From Acorus gramineus (Eukaryota > Streptophyta > Magnoliopsida > Acorales > Acoraceae), in contig CM060849.1 in NCBI GenBank assembly GCA_030737835.1, forward strand, positions 10,500,268 to 10,564,267: a DNA stretch of 64,000 nucleotides, read 5' to 3'. Both the position numbers and the translations under genes were made by a program. The stretch's first letter is position 1, and every line of letters starts with the position of its first letter. The notes beneath the pieces were generated by a model, which saw only the letters and a list, made by a program, of their open reading frames with translations, was not told where the DNA came from and did no database searches. This document shows positions 35,200-47,720 of this stretch, one piece after another.

Positions 35200-36032
35200 G
35201 GGCGCGTCTATCCCCACCAAACGTTTTTCTTACCCCACCAATAAAAAAAAAAAAAAAACGGTATTTGACTGTTCCCACCAATCCAGGTCAACCGGACTTG
35301 GTCGCCATTTCAGGTTTTGGGCGACCGTAATTGGTCGCAATTTCAGGCTTTGGGCGACTGTAATTGGTCGAACAGGGTTCAGAACTATATCTACCTATTT
35401 TTTGTAAACAAATAAATTTTTGGGTTTATCCATCATATTCTACATTTATTCTTTTATCCAAACAACCCGAAAAAAATGTAAGTAGGTATACTTTCAATTA
35501 ATTCAAATTTTTATAGAAAAATATCTTATTAGACAAATATATATCATTTTTAAGCTTCGTTTGAATTCGTAGTTAAGAGGATTCTTCGTTTGAAAACAAA
35601 AAAAAACCTATCAGTTGATCCAAACACATTATATATTTGGCTTTTGAAAATTAGTCCGTCACTTATGTAAAAAAAAATTGTTCTTATATTCTACATTTAA
35701 GAATAATAATTGATTCTCCTTACATTACAACTCAGACTTGGAGTGGTATGAAGGATTCAAGGAAGATATACATCATGGGATTATGTTTCTAAGAAAAAAA
35801 ATTAAAACTTTATTACAAATCCTGCTCGACCAAGTTCGGTCGCCCGAAACATAAAATGGCGACCAAGTCTGGTCGTCCAAAACCTGAAGTGACGACCAAG
35901 TCTGGTCGTCCAAAACCTGAAGTGACGACCAAATCTGGTCGAACTGACCGGATCAGTGGGAAAAGATAAAACACCGATTTTTTTTCCCAATTGGTGGGGT
36001 AAGAAAAATGCTTGGTGGGGATAGCCGCGCCC
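35200..36032. mobile_element. Mutator-like element with GGTCG repeats, copy B, exact 9-bp duplication
   Basis: The 833-bp element starts GGGCGCGTCTATCCCCACCA and ends with the complement of GGGCGCGGCTATCCCCACCA. AAATATATT flanks both sides exactly (35191-35199 and 36033-36041). Nine-base duplications are the mark of Mutator-type transposons. Inside each end lies an inverted array of GGTCGCCATTTCAGGTTTTG-type units (35280-35385 and 35820-35950). The AT-rich core encodes nothing recognisable. Confidence 0.9.
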
Positions 36033-36366
36033 AAATATATTATTCTCAGAACCACATTGCATTGACTAATATTAGAAGGTTGGAATTCCATCCATGAAGT
36101 CTTGTCACAGTCATCCATGAGTCAATTCCAAAATTCAAACCCTTGTAAAAGTAATTTAGACACTTTGATATTGATACAATCATATAAAACTATTAAGTTG
36201 ATTTAATTTTATAAAAATGCGTCTCGAGGAGTTTTGTGTTCTGGATGACAGACCTCAACCTGCACCAACCTAACCTCATTGTATTCCATGCAGACCTACT
36301 TGAATTATATCATGACCTCTTGTTAAAACATGATCAAGACATCATATATATTCTTCATATTTTAAA

Positions 36367-37216
36367 GGAAAAATTAATTAGAGATCCTTGAGGACATCTC
36401 TGTAATAACAATAGGTCCCTGTATTTTTTTTTTATTTTTTTTAGGTCACTGTGGTATTATGTTTAGATCCTTCTATCCAACTTCCATTCAAGCTAATTTT
36501 TGTCCTTCCTCTTTTACTCACAAGTCAATATGTTTTTCCTTATCTCCCCCAACCTTTCTCTTTCTCCCCCAAACAAATGAAAAAGTGAGACCACCTCTAC
36601 CAGTCTCCCCCCCCCCCCAGCTGATCTCGCCTCCACTAGCGCCCCCTATTGCGCCTCTCGAACTCCCCCGACCTCCTCCCGCCAGAGGCCGACCCCCTCC
36701 CGCGACCCCATCGCCGCCCACATCCCTTCCTGCGAGGCTGCGACCCCATCCGTGACCCCGACCCCTCCCGCGACCATCTTAGATCTCAACCTCCCCTGAG
36801 CCCCGATCTTGCCCACCGATATCAGTGTACAAACTGCGGATAATAGTGTACACAATGAAACACAGAAAACCTATAATAGATATAAGAGTGTACATACTGC
36901 AGATAACATTATACACAGTGAAACACACAGAACCTGTAACAGATATAAAAGTGTACACATTGCGCATAAGCTAAGAGTGTACACAGTGTAAGACACAGAA
37001 CCTGTAACAGGTATAATAGTATATATACACGACGCATAACAGTGTACACACTGGGGGGTATAACGGGAAGAATGCACACAAAATGAAACGGCTGTTAGTG
37101 TCAAGGACCCAGATAAAATAGCTCAACCCCTTTAGGGACCTAAAGAAAATAAGAAAAAATCTAAAGACCTATTGTTATTACAAAGGTGTCCTCAATGACT
37201 TCTAATTAATTTCCCC
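36367..37216. mobile_element. Foldback Mutator-like element, copy 2
   Basis: The left end GGAAAAATTAATTAGAGATC and right end (complement GGGGAAATTAATTAGAAGTC) are inverted and lie next to TATTTTAAA (36358-36366) and TATTTTTAA (37217-37225), a 9-bp duplication with one mismatch. The left half has the GC-rich block seen in copy 1 (5563-6614). The centre (36825-37050) is a degenerate array of GTGTACAC plus GTAACAGATATAA words. The right arm is shorter than in copy 1. Small frames across it are repeat-driven. Confidence 0.75.
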
Positions 37217-37225
37217 TATTTTTAA

Positions 37226-37690
37226 TGTGCTCAAGAGTTTTTTTTTTATTTTTATTGGTTACTCAAGGGATGTTGTTGGCTTCATATAACCACCCCTTGA
37301 TAGATTGATAGAAATACTCTTCACGTAGGGATTTTGAGTTCCAAGTATAAATGAGAACATTTGCCAACCAAAAAAAAGGCATCCTTACCCAACTGTTGTG
37401 TGTGTATTGGCTTCACATGCACCTTTGCCTTGCATGTGTTGAATGAAGGAGTCTTCAAAACTTTCATTTTGGGAAGTTTTAAATGCAACTTCTACAAAAC
37501 ACAAATGTTGGAAAGTCCAAAGTGTTTTTCGACTCTTGTCAAACTAATCAAATACCACCACAACCAACTTTAAAGACAGCTGTTCTTCCAATGTCATGTG
37601 GTCCAACAGTTGACCCCCCACCCCTCTGCACACACACATCAAAACATGTGACCTGCTCTTAACTCTCAAATTCATTTTTAGGCCTTTCAC

Positions 37691-37728
<38 letters not shown>

Positions 37729-37753
37729 GTTGAAACAGTACTCAGGAAGAGCC
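37226..37753. other. Upstream region of the phytosulfokine gene with a CT/CA microsatellite
   Basis: A (CT)n run followed directly by (CA)n spans about 37690-37728, 26 bp before the start codon, and would lie in the 5' leader or core promoter. No other gene is recognised in the stretch. Confidence 0.5.
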
Positions 37754-38228
37754 ATGAAACAAAGCTTTCATTTTCATAGCCTGCTCTTCATATTTTTAGT
37801 CCTCTTCATCCACACCACAAAAGCCACTCATCTTGTAGGACCAAAAGAAGGTAAGGCAAAATGACTTCATTTCAACCAAATATACATAGATTGAAAAGCT
37901 GAACTTTTTTTTTTTTTTTTTTGTCTTTTCTAACAGGTGAAATTGGAGTTCAAACTGATGGACCTTCTCAAATAGGTGCTTCAGAAGTCATGCAAGGAGA
38001 AGAAGATGAATCATTTGTAAGAGGCGTTTGTCTCTAAAAAAAAGTCTATAGTGTTGTCTACAATATTGGATATATAATTAGATTGTATTTGATGCATTTT
38101 TTGGTGATTAGATGCAGATGATGGGATTGGAGGATTGTGATCACAATGGGGAGGATGAATGTCTGAAGGGGAGACTGCTTTCTGAGGCTCATTTGGATTA
38201 TATATACACCCAACAACAAAACCCATGA
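37754..38228 (+). CDS. PSK: Phytosulfokine (PSK) precursor, three exons
   Basis: Exons are 37754-37850, 37937-38016 and 38112-38228, with GTAAGG/CAG and GTAAGA/TTAG splice sites; joined they encode 97 residues. Residues 1-24 (hydrophobic LLFIFLVLFIHTT) form a secretion signal. An acidic spacer follows (GEEDESF). The C-terminal PSK domain has CDHNGEDEC, KGRLLSEAHLD and the pentapeptide YIYTQ at 38199-38213, then QQNP and stop. In this family YIYTQ is tyrosine-sulfated, cut out in the apoplast (the Asp before it is the sulfation context) and perceived by the receptor kinase PSKR to promote cell growth. The exons are too short to show as long frames. Exon 3 could instead begin at 38118, which would drop two residues. 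Confidence 0.93.
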
Positions 38229-40500
38229 AGATTTGGCTTATAGAGTCTATGATAATGGTTTCTTTTTCTTTTTCTTTTTCTTTTAGAATCAATGCTTGTT
38301 AATGACTCAAAACTACCATCTTACAACAGGTTTTTGTTTAACCTTTGTAGTTGCTAATTAGTTTCTGTATGTACCAAGTAGTGATTGAAAGTTGCAAATT
38401 ATGAGTCTCTCTTGTGTTTCCCTTTGTTGGGTTAATGTCTTGCATTATTTCGATAACTGGATATCAATGAAGAATGCACATAAGAGTTTCTTATACCATC
38501 ATGAGATCATGTATGGGGCAATAAGAGGGAGAGTCTAGTCTGTAACCACCCCTAGAGTTTTAATCCAAAAAAATAAAATTATGGTAAAGAATGACGTAGT
38601 GAACATAGACCATCTTTTATTGAACCATGTAAATTTCAGCTCCTGTGATTGGGTGATTTTTTTTTTTAACTTTATCTGATCCAATTCCTAATAAATCTAT
38701 TTTATCAACATATCTTATGTTATTTGATGACTATGGGAGACATGGGGTTTTTTATAAATACAACTAATTAATTTAACTTTGTTTGCCAGTGATGGGACAA
38801 ACATACAAGATGGCATTTGATATTCATTTCCTTGAGTTACCCTTCTGTCGGTTGCAATGGATCTTATGTATTTTTTAATATGTATAATAAATACTGATGT
38901 CTTTAGAGAATCTTGGATTAGTTAATTGAATGAGGAGCCCTTCAACAATCATGTTTTTTTTTATAGCAACTTGTTCATGGTGGAGTTATGTTGTTTTTTC
39001 AATTAGTACTTTGAATTGGACAAACAATGGATTGGATTCGAGGGTCTGGGAAATGCTTCTTACTATACTTTTTTTTAGATTTTTGAAGCTACTTGTAATA
39101 CATTAGAACTTGTTATATGATTTGCATTATTTATCAGTGGAGTGGAATTAGTGAAGATGCAACCCCTACCTTTGTTGTTTGATGACTGTTTACTAGTAGT
39201 AGATAAGACTTTTGGAGAATGTGTGTTTTTACATGATCTTGGATGCAAAATGGAGAAAGCAAAATGATGGACAAGTAATAATTTTTTCTATGATTATTTT
39301 CTAGTTTTTGTGCATGTGATAAAACATGAACATTTAAGATCTATATAAAAGACCTGGAATCCCTTGCTTGTGTATCATTGAGTGCATCAAGAAGTGGTAA
39401 GACAAATCATTTCCACGTAATAACTCTATCAAAAGAGATCTTGTCACAGAATAGCTTCAAATATGTCTAAATAGAAATACTGCACAATAACCAATTTTAT
39501 ACCTTAACTGGTAGACTCTTCTTCTACTGTTTGTTTTTTTTTTTGTTTTCTTAGGCATCTTCGGCCTAATTTTATTATATTAAATTATAGCACAGGCCAA
39601 CCTTTCTATATAAAAAAAATAAGTTGTACCAAAAGATGCAGTCCACAGAACCAAAACCACACATCTGATTCCATAGGAAAAACATGTTTATCTCTTAAGA
39701 GAAAGGAAGGAAAAATTATTTTCTCCACTTGTTGGCACAAAAATCATATTTTAGTGGTCAAAATAAAAAAGTTCTACTTTTCCAATACTTTCATGCAAGC
39801 ATCAACACACCTTTACATTTAAATTTAATTCTCTTTTTGGGAGGGATTGATTTAGACAACCTACCAAACTTTTGTCATCCTACTTGGTTCACACGAGCAT
39901 CAAATCCAACTTTATGTGGAAGACACTTAATCAAGCATACTTTCCAATTGTTTAGTGATTTTGCATTTTGGTACATGGGACCTTGCTAAAGGTGTGTTAA
40001 TACAATCCAGTCAATCATGCAATCTTCACTCAGTATGCATATCCCTAGCGGAGTATATACTATGTGAGCATACTCTTTACAGAAACTTCAATAAAATATG
40101 CATGCAATTCACCTCAGAATATGCTTCACTTTTGTGAAAGAGTGTACAAGTATATACTAAAAAATATCAAAACACATTGGAACTGCAAAAGTGACTATAC
40201 ATTGTCCTTGCTAAAATGCACATGCTGAATCTGGAGTCCGTTCATGCAATGTGGAAAAATTCACCCAACCATTCCTCCCATTAGAGGAATAATATTTTTT
40301 AATCAAGTTGCAGAACTCAAACCCAGTTCACACAGATGCTCGAATCACAAATGGAAGCTGGAGTTTCAGAAGAAACTTATGAAATTATAGAATAAAATTG
40401 ACTGTTAGAAATCACAATATGCTGGGCAAACTATACAATCCACACGTACCACTGTCTTTCCATGCATACAATTGATGCCATGTAAATTAGCTTAGCTTAT
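38229..40500. other. Intergenic DNA downstream of PSK
   Basis: The first few hundred bases would include the PSK 3' untranslated region. No further gene, RNA or transposon was recognised; short frames near 39729-40137 lack any motif. Confidence 0.4.
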
Positions 40501-41189
40501 CATAAAACTGATAAGATTTTTTTTTTTTTTTTTTTTTTTTGTTCTTCATAATTGATACTCCACAAAGGGATGACCTGGTCTCATGAAATTACCCATGGAA
40601 ACATAGGAAGTACATACTACTTCAACCATCTCACTGGCATTACATCAAAATATTAAGATAAAAGCACAAGCTCACAATATATTAATGTAATAGCTCAAAA
40701 ACATGGAAGGTCATGCAAAGTTCCTGTTAGTCATGTACAATGAACTGCTTCTGGTTTATTGTGGATCATCATTTCACCGAAGCGCAGAAGTAGCCATGCT
40801 AGATGAGAGAGAAGGTGCAGTAATCATGCTTTGTGTTGCATTTTCTTCGTGACTCTTACACCAATACTAGGATTACATAGACAAGAATTTGAAAAACAAT
40901 TTCACAAACCAGATTAGTAGACGAAGGCACAAATATCCTGTCTAATGATCTATTTCTTTCATGGTATGAAGATACAATGACAAATGGAGAGATTCAAAGA
41001 TGGGCTTCCCTATGGCACAGCCAAGTAAGCCCCAATAAACATGCACGTCTCTGGTTAGAGCAAACCTTGATGCGGAGAATCTTGCTTACTGCAATTTTAA
41101 TAATGATGGTGGATTTGCACCGACTTTCTGTCTGTCTGATCCTGAAAAAGCAATGGAAAACAAATGTCAAAATATCCAACATCTGATCA
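40501..41189. other. Intergenic DNA, starts with a long poly-T run
   Basis: An uninterrupted T run at about 40518-40541 may be the tail of an old retroposon, but no body was recognised. No gene seen. Confidence 0.35.
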
Positions 41190-41462
41190 TCAATTTGTGC
41201 CCAAACTCACTGCCTGGTACTTTGTGTTCCAAAACTCTCATTTCATATTAGATTAGAAAATCACGCCATCAAGTGGGTCGTGTCCTTTGTTTTTTCTTGT
41301 GTTAAACCCCGTGGAAGACAACCAAGTGCAACCACAAAAGTCTCACACATCAATATGTGCCCAAACTCACTGCCTGGTACTTCCCAAAACACTCATTTCA
41401 TAGTAGATTAGAAATTCACGCCATCAAGTAGGTCGTGTCCCTTGTTTTTTGTGTTAAACCAG
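41190..41462. repeat. Direct duplication of about 115 bp
   Basis: The segment with TGCCCAAACTCACTGCCTGG and CACGCCATCAAGTGGGTCGT (about 41190-41310) recurs at 41351-41462 with small gaps. The spacer is about 40 bp. No coding capacity. Confidence 0.75.
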
Positions 41463-42042
41463 GGGCGCACATCCGCATGTGTGGCCGCCGCACTTTAAAC
41501 TATGAGTCCCATACATCAGTATGCCAGGCTCTATTATAAAAAAAGGTTTGCTTTGATCAAGTTGGCTTGGATTATACTTTTGGAGATTGGAAAGGAATTA
41601 TGTTGTATGTTCTCTAAGAGATACATCTAACCATTAACCTCAATCATTACAAGGATTTTCATGGATCCAACGGTGGCACCGCACCTGAACTTCAGCTCAC
41701 CATTTGGAGCTAGATATAGGTGTTAACTTTAGGCAGAAAGAAATCCTAAGTTCCCAGACCAGCTCTCTTATGTGGCAGGAAGTAAGAGCAACAAAAGAAA
41801 AAATGAGATTTAAGACCAGCAGTGAATAATGAATAAATATGCAATATAAGTAAAACAAAATTCTTCTATAACTTGAATAAGGTGACTAGCAATCTGAGGG
41901 CTGACTTTGTTTCTCAGTCATCCCCATTTGTGTTTAATGAACCTACTGAGAACAGCTGCCAGGGTGGAAAAATCGGCAGATAAAGAAGAAAGAAAACCAG
42001 CTGTGGGTAAAACGAGAAATGCCAGATGTGCAGGAAACGTAC
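41463..42042. other. Probable 3' region of the PCFS4-type gene
   Basis: Read on the minus strand this is downstream of the stop codon and probably holds the 3' untranslated region. The stop codon TAG is directly followed by GTACGT, a strong donor-like sequence, so a 3'-UTR intron is possible. Confidence 0.4.
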
Positions 42043-45000
42043 CTAGAAATCCTCATCTTCTTCCAACTCAGCAAGGGAACTTCTTGATGCACATGTCGCA
42101 TGAACAACAGGACCCCGTACACCATCATCATCAGTGTTTCCTATATGGCCTTCCACAGATGGTATTGACATGTATATGGTTCCTTTGTACATCCATTCAT
42201 CTTTCTCAACGCTGTAAACATCCTCAAATATTTCTCCACATAATGCGCATATGGTTTGGCTCTCATCAGCAGGGACCATGGGTTCACTTTCGTCTACTTG
42301 AGTTATTTCATCTTTGATGGAAATGGTAGGCATCGGCCCAAATGATGGACCCACACTTCTATCGATCCAATCCCCCAACACCGAATACCATCTCCGTGAA
42401 ATTTGGTCATCAGTGTCCAGTTCTGACTTCCTTGAGTCATGCCAATCCATGTGTCCACCAAGCTGCTCCAATAGGTTGAATCGGAGGCCGCATATGCTAC
42501 ACTGATGTGGTAGATCATCAAACAAGTCACTGATCACTTCTGGATGAAACTCCCGCATGATTTCAGGCCTAAATTCAGTGCCCACCTTGCCCTTTGACTC
42601 TACTTTTGGAGCTTGAGGAGGACCGGCACATTTTTCAGGCAAAGAAAACTCAGGCGCAGACGATGCAGAAGGGGCAGTTACTGAAGCTGGGTTTGAATCA
42701 ACAGGCATTGAAGTCACAGCAGGAACTTCAACATCTTTATGTTGGAGGAGATGAGGCACTGCAGTTACTGTTGGTACCTCCGGAGCAGACGAGGTTATCA
42801 AGCCCTTTGCGACTAAATTGTTCAAAAGAGTGGAAAGTGGGTTTGGGACAGCACTTGTGCCAGATGTCTGGGATGAGGTGCCCACAAGGGATGGAGGAGG
42901 TGGCGGGCCAGGTGGAAGTGGAGGCAATGCACCAGGGAAAGATGATGCATTACCATGAGAACTTGGAGCTGACACAGAAATGGGTGTCATCAAATTAGAG
43001 GATGTTGTCGCCAACTGAGCAGGAGGAGGTCCACTTGGTAAAGGGGGTTGGAAGGTACTTGCTGTTGAAGTAGTTCCAATGAGGCCACTCTTCATGAGAG
43101 CAGCTAACACATTGCCCGGTTCTGTAGAAGGATCTGAATGTCCAGATGTAGAGTATTCAGAAGACTGGGAAGTACTGAAGGGTAAAGGTTGTAGAGGATG
43201 CTTCTGTGAAGGAACCAATGGTTGGGATTGCGATGAGCTTTGTGTGTGCTGAGAGGACTTTGATAAGGACGGAAGAAAATTGAGCCGCATGTGTGGCTGC
43301 TGGATATTTTGGTGAGAAGTTTGTAGATATGGTTTTTGACTCATTTGTGGGAAAGGTAGATTTTGTAGATAGTCATTATCAACTGAACCCTGTGACCTCT
43401 GATGCAGATGAGTTTCCAGAGACTGAGGGGAGTAAGGTCTCTGATGCATGGGTGGCTGAGCAGATGCCATAACACTGACAGAAATTGCAGGTTGACTTGA
43501 GAGTCCTGTCTTCGCTTTTGATAAACTAAACTCTTTTGATAAACCACCACCAAATGCAGTCAGACGACCCTCTGGTTGACCTGAACTTCTTGATACCATG
43601 CCTAGATGGTTTAAATTAGAGAGCGGTTGTGACTCCTGTGATGGCCACAGTGATGATCCTCTATGAGTTAATGCAGATTGACCTGAGGATAATGAATCTG
43701 GAGAGTTTTCCCTCTGAAACCTTAATCCAACATCTTTCTGTCCACGAGAATGAGAGAACCGCTCACCAACCTCCTGTACATGGAGAATGTAGGTCAGTCA
43801 TGCAGAAACATTCCTCAATTGTATCCATAACAAAACACTCTACATAGTAATACATCCGAACAATTAACTTTTATGGAGAACTATAAATTGGTTATCAGTT
43901 AAGTGAATCCCAAATCTATGATATTAAATTATTTATAGAAATGATAAGTGAATAAAATCCTACAAACACACCCACAAAACAACCTGCAAGAAAAGTCCAA
44001 ATACAGCTAACACCAAGGATTTGTGGCACTTAATACAAAATAATCTTCTACTAAAACTTAATAAACCAGATAAAAATCAGAAGAATACTCTTAACGATGA
44101 GACTCTGGCTTCCCCTCCAGATGACCCCAGCGTAGAAAAGTTGCCCACTTTATGCATGGCATCAGAAACCTCAGTCCCTGAAGGAATATATTTACCCCTT
44201 TGCAGGTTCTCAGTCTTCTCCATGGCATCACGACTCCAATTGGATTTCAACGAACTATCAGTCCATCCACGATCCGTAAATCTGGAATGCATATCATCCC
44301 ACATATACTCTTCCTCCTCAGAGTTCTTCCAACTTCCAGATGTCACTTCACCTCTACTGGAGATGCCTTTGGTTGGTGGGATCTGAAGAGCAGCTTCTGA
44401 AGATCTGTACGCATGATAATTTCCATATGCATGATTGGAATCAAAACCATTTCTCTTGTCAACAGCAGTCTCCGACGCATCCCTACCAGGTCCACTCCAA
44501 ACTTTGTCAGGTACTCGATCAGCCATCTTCTCACTGGATCGTCTTGTTCTCAAGTCTGCAGTCCTGGGAAGATCAGAAGTAAACTCATGATCTCCATACA
44601 CTGAAAGAGAGTCCTTACCACGAACAGGCTCTTTCAAAATATCCCTCTGATAACGCTGAACAGCCTGCAGAATATGATTAACAGACATGATCAGGTAATA
44701 TGGCTGCATCAACGGATCAACCTTCCTCCCAACTTCAGATAGAGTTGCCATAATATTTGTTTGGACATAAACAGCAGTAATGGTAAAACCTATGGAAGCA
44801 GGCATCAAAGGAAAACATTGCATGCCTGAATTTTAGCAGGCAGTTCTGTCCATTGTCTCCCAGTAGCAGCCGTTTTATCAAGCTTTTCTGAATCATCAGC
44901 AGAGGTACTCCTACTCCCAGTACTGTCACTGCTCATCTCTTTCGCCTTCAACAAATAAAGCAAAGGAAAATTGATAAAAAAATCAATATATGAAGATGAA

Positions 45001-47520
45001 GTGTTCTCCAAGAAGACTAAACATAACAAGTGAAATTATAATTTTTGGAAGAATATTTCCACAGGTGTCCAACACAGGATTAGCGTTCCACATTTCAATA
45101 TTTATTATGCTGTCTCCTAATTATACAAAATATCTAGGAAAACTTGGTACAACAACTTGGAATATTGGTCATAAACCCATCCGAATGTCTAGAATAAAAA
45201 TATTTCTATTTATCCTAAACATAATATATTTTTCTTCTCCCAACAAAAAAGAGAACTTAGCTATTTCCGATTTAAAAAATTTAAGACTGTTGTCATATCC
45301 CTCAAATCACACAGATCTAAACATGGCAGCCCATTGCAGATATTAGAAATATGATACCTACCCTATTTGACTGCTGAAGGCGCTGCCTGGCTTCTAAATA
45401 TTTGGGATTTACATGAATGCTATGTGCCGGTCGCTGTGTTTGAGAATCAGGCTTGGATACTGTGGATGATGAACCATTGTTGATGGCTGCAAAACCCAGT
45501 TCTTTCTCAATGGCCTGGAGAGGAGCTGCGGGAAAAACCCCCTTCCAAGTTCCAAAAAGGTGCCTCATACCCTGATGTATTGAAGGTTCAACCTGTTTAT
45601 AGGCCTTGCAGAATACCTGAAAGTAAAAAATCCATAAGCTAAAGTCTAATGACAAAAGTAACAGGAAGATTACTGTTGAGGAAGTGATCCTAAATAAAAA
45701 TATAAAGAATCGATAAGATAATCAAAGAATCTAACCTCTGGTAATTTCGCAGCAAAGTGCTTAATGTAGTCTCTTCCAATGTTCTTAACAATGCTATCTA
45801 GAAGATAGAGAGATGGCAACTTTTGCTCACTAGGGACCTGCACATTAACTGTAAAATCAGATAAAACACATCATCCAAAGTCTTTGTAAATACATCATAT
45901 TTTAAGACAATAGAAATCAATCTAAATTTAAAGATCCTCATAAGCAAAGAACATAGTTCAAAATCATGATTGAAAAAATCATTAAATTCAGTACCTAACA
46001 AATTTTCTTACATGAACATTAGGCAATAATAACAAAGGCTGGGTCTAATAACAGTCGTTGGAAACCAAAAAATGGCATATACAACAATATTGGGAGCCTG
46101 TGTTGAATTCATGCATAGGGAATTGGACATATCTCTTTGTTTATGGCTTTTAGTTTCAGTGGACATCCAATCATTATCCCAAAAAAGGTATAGCCAGACG
46201 TCTCAATTCCCATACATTTGAACAGGAATGTTTTAACTGAGTTCCTTTCAAATCTTGCAGTCATTGACAAAAGAAAGCTTCAACTTACACTCTAACACCA
46301 GATATACGGTAATTCAACTGTTCATGTAAAACTATCTTTCAAGATATTAATATAAGCTGATTTCTAGAAAGAATGAGTATCAATAATTTGCTGTTTTTAT
46401 CCGAGATCCATAGTCAAAGCCCTCACCATAACTTGAATCCAACAATGAAGATGGGAATTTTTTTTATTAACTACAACCCTTGAAATAAAGGTATTGTGCC
46501 ACATTGTAATGTAAATAATTGCGTGAATGATGTGAGATCAAAACTGAAACAGTCAGAACCCAGCAATGTAAAGAAAGTAGTCTTCCTTAGACACCCCATC
46601 CCTACCTCTCCCCCCCCCCCCCCCCAACCAACCAAACAATTCTTCTCATAGCAACAGATAGAAACAGAAAAAAAAAAATAACAATCTTCCAAGTTAGAGG
46701 GTGTTATCATTTGCAGTTGATAAAATCATGGAAGGTTTAGAATTGTGCTCTGTACATTTAGAACAAAGTCAAAGTTCAAACACGTGTCAACTACTACATG
46801 CAAAGTGCACTATACAAAGACTGAATTCCCATATATGCCACAGAAGGAAAGTTAGGTCAAGTGATTTCTGTTCACCTCATCTCATCCTAAATAACCATCC
46901 CATTGGGATTTTCTACAATGAAGAACAACAAAAGCAGAAGATTTTACTTCTGACAGTTGAATAGAATGACGAGGCAACTAAAACCCATAAACATCACCAA
47001 TCAAATAAACCCAGAGATTATTAAAACCCGCATCATGCAACATACAATCATTGCAGAAATCAGAAACCATTTGTCATTTCCACTTCTCCACTCTTACAAT
47101 GTTACAATTACTCAAATTGTACAGACAAAAAACCCCAAAATTTGGCGTCTTTGCAATGAAATTCACCTCTATAATGTTGGAGCAGATGGTGTTGGCGATG
47201 CCCTTAGCAGCTTGCAAGTTCTCCCCGGCGATGATCGTGAGGTTCGTGATGATCGGCTTCGAATTGAACGTAAGCTCCGCCAACGCCATCTTATACTGCT
47301 CCACCAGCTCTTGCTGCTCCTGCTGCTGCTGCTCCAGTTGGTACGGACGTACCTCCCTCGGTCTGAACGGGCGGTTCCGATCGGCGGCCGACAACGAGGA
47401 GGCGGAGATCACGCCGCCGTTCGTCGGAGGAGGCGATTCGGCGATGAGTCGGGCCTTCTTTGGCCCGCGGGGGTTGGTCGCCGCCGCCGCAGCCGATCTG
47501 CGGGAGCTTTCCATCTTCAT
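42043..47520 (-). CDS. PCFS4: PCF11-like pre-mRNA cleavage factor (PCFS4 type), six exons
   Basis: Minus-strand exons: 47520-47167, 45837-45736, 45616-45362, 44945-44826, 44664-44089 and 43773-42043, all phase 0, giving about 1045 residues. Exons 1-3 make the CID domain that binds the RNA polymerase II C-terminal tail ([49 protein letters not shown]). Exons 4-6 are Ser/Pro/Gln-rich and largely disordered. The C-terminal part has a zinc module [20 protein letters not shown], a Trp-rich linker ([12 protein letters not shown]) and a second [12 protein letters not shown]. By family knowledge it acts in the nucleus in mRNA 3'-end cleavage and transcription termination; Arabidopsis PCFS4 affects FCA processing and flowering. 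Intron 4 appears to begin with GC, not GT (CAG|GCATGC). The exon 5 donor (AGA|GTATTC) is the least certain. Confidence 0.9.
45838..47166 (-). other. First intron of the PCFS4-type gene
   Basis: A 1.33-kb intron (GAG|GTGAAT donor, GCAG|GTCCCT acceptor). It contains a 16-base C run at about 46610-46625 and otherwise AT-rich sequence; no nested element was delimited. Confidence 0.75.
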
Positions 47521-47720
47521 GAAACCTAAACCTGATTGCCTCTCCGGCGTGGCATGGTGAGGCGTTGGAAGCGGTCATAAGATCAGATCGATTGCGTGAA
47601 CCACCATTTCGAAACCCTAAAGGAAACCCTAATTTGGCGGACAGAGTCGAAGAAGAAGAGCTTCGTTTATTTTATTTATTTTATTTATTTAAATATAAAT
47701 AATAATTAATTTATTCTTTC
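47521..47720 (-). promoter_or_regulatory. Core promoter/leader of the PCFS4-type gene: telo-boxes and overlapping upstream ORF
   Basis: Two AAACCCTAA telo-box motifs (47612-47620 and 47624-47632) lie about 100 bases before the start codon; such boxes are typical of housekeeping and translation-related plant genes. An upstream ATG at 47578 opens a 95-codon frame in a different phase that overlaps the main start at 47520 and would lower initiation if it lies in the leader. Confidence 0.5.

Noticed and set aside
47291..47578. 95-codon frame as a separate gene
   Set aside because: It overlaps PCFS4 exon 1 out of phase; kept only as a possible upstream ORF.
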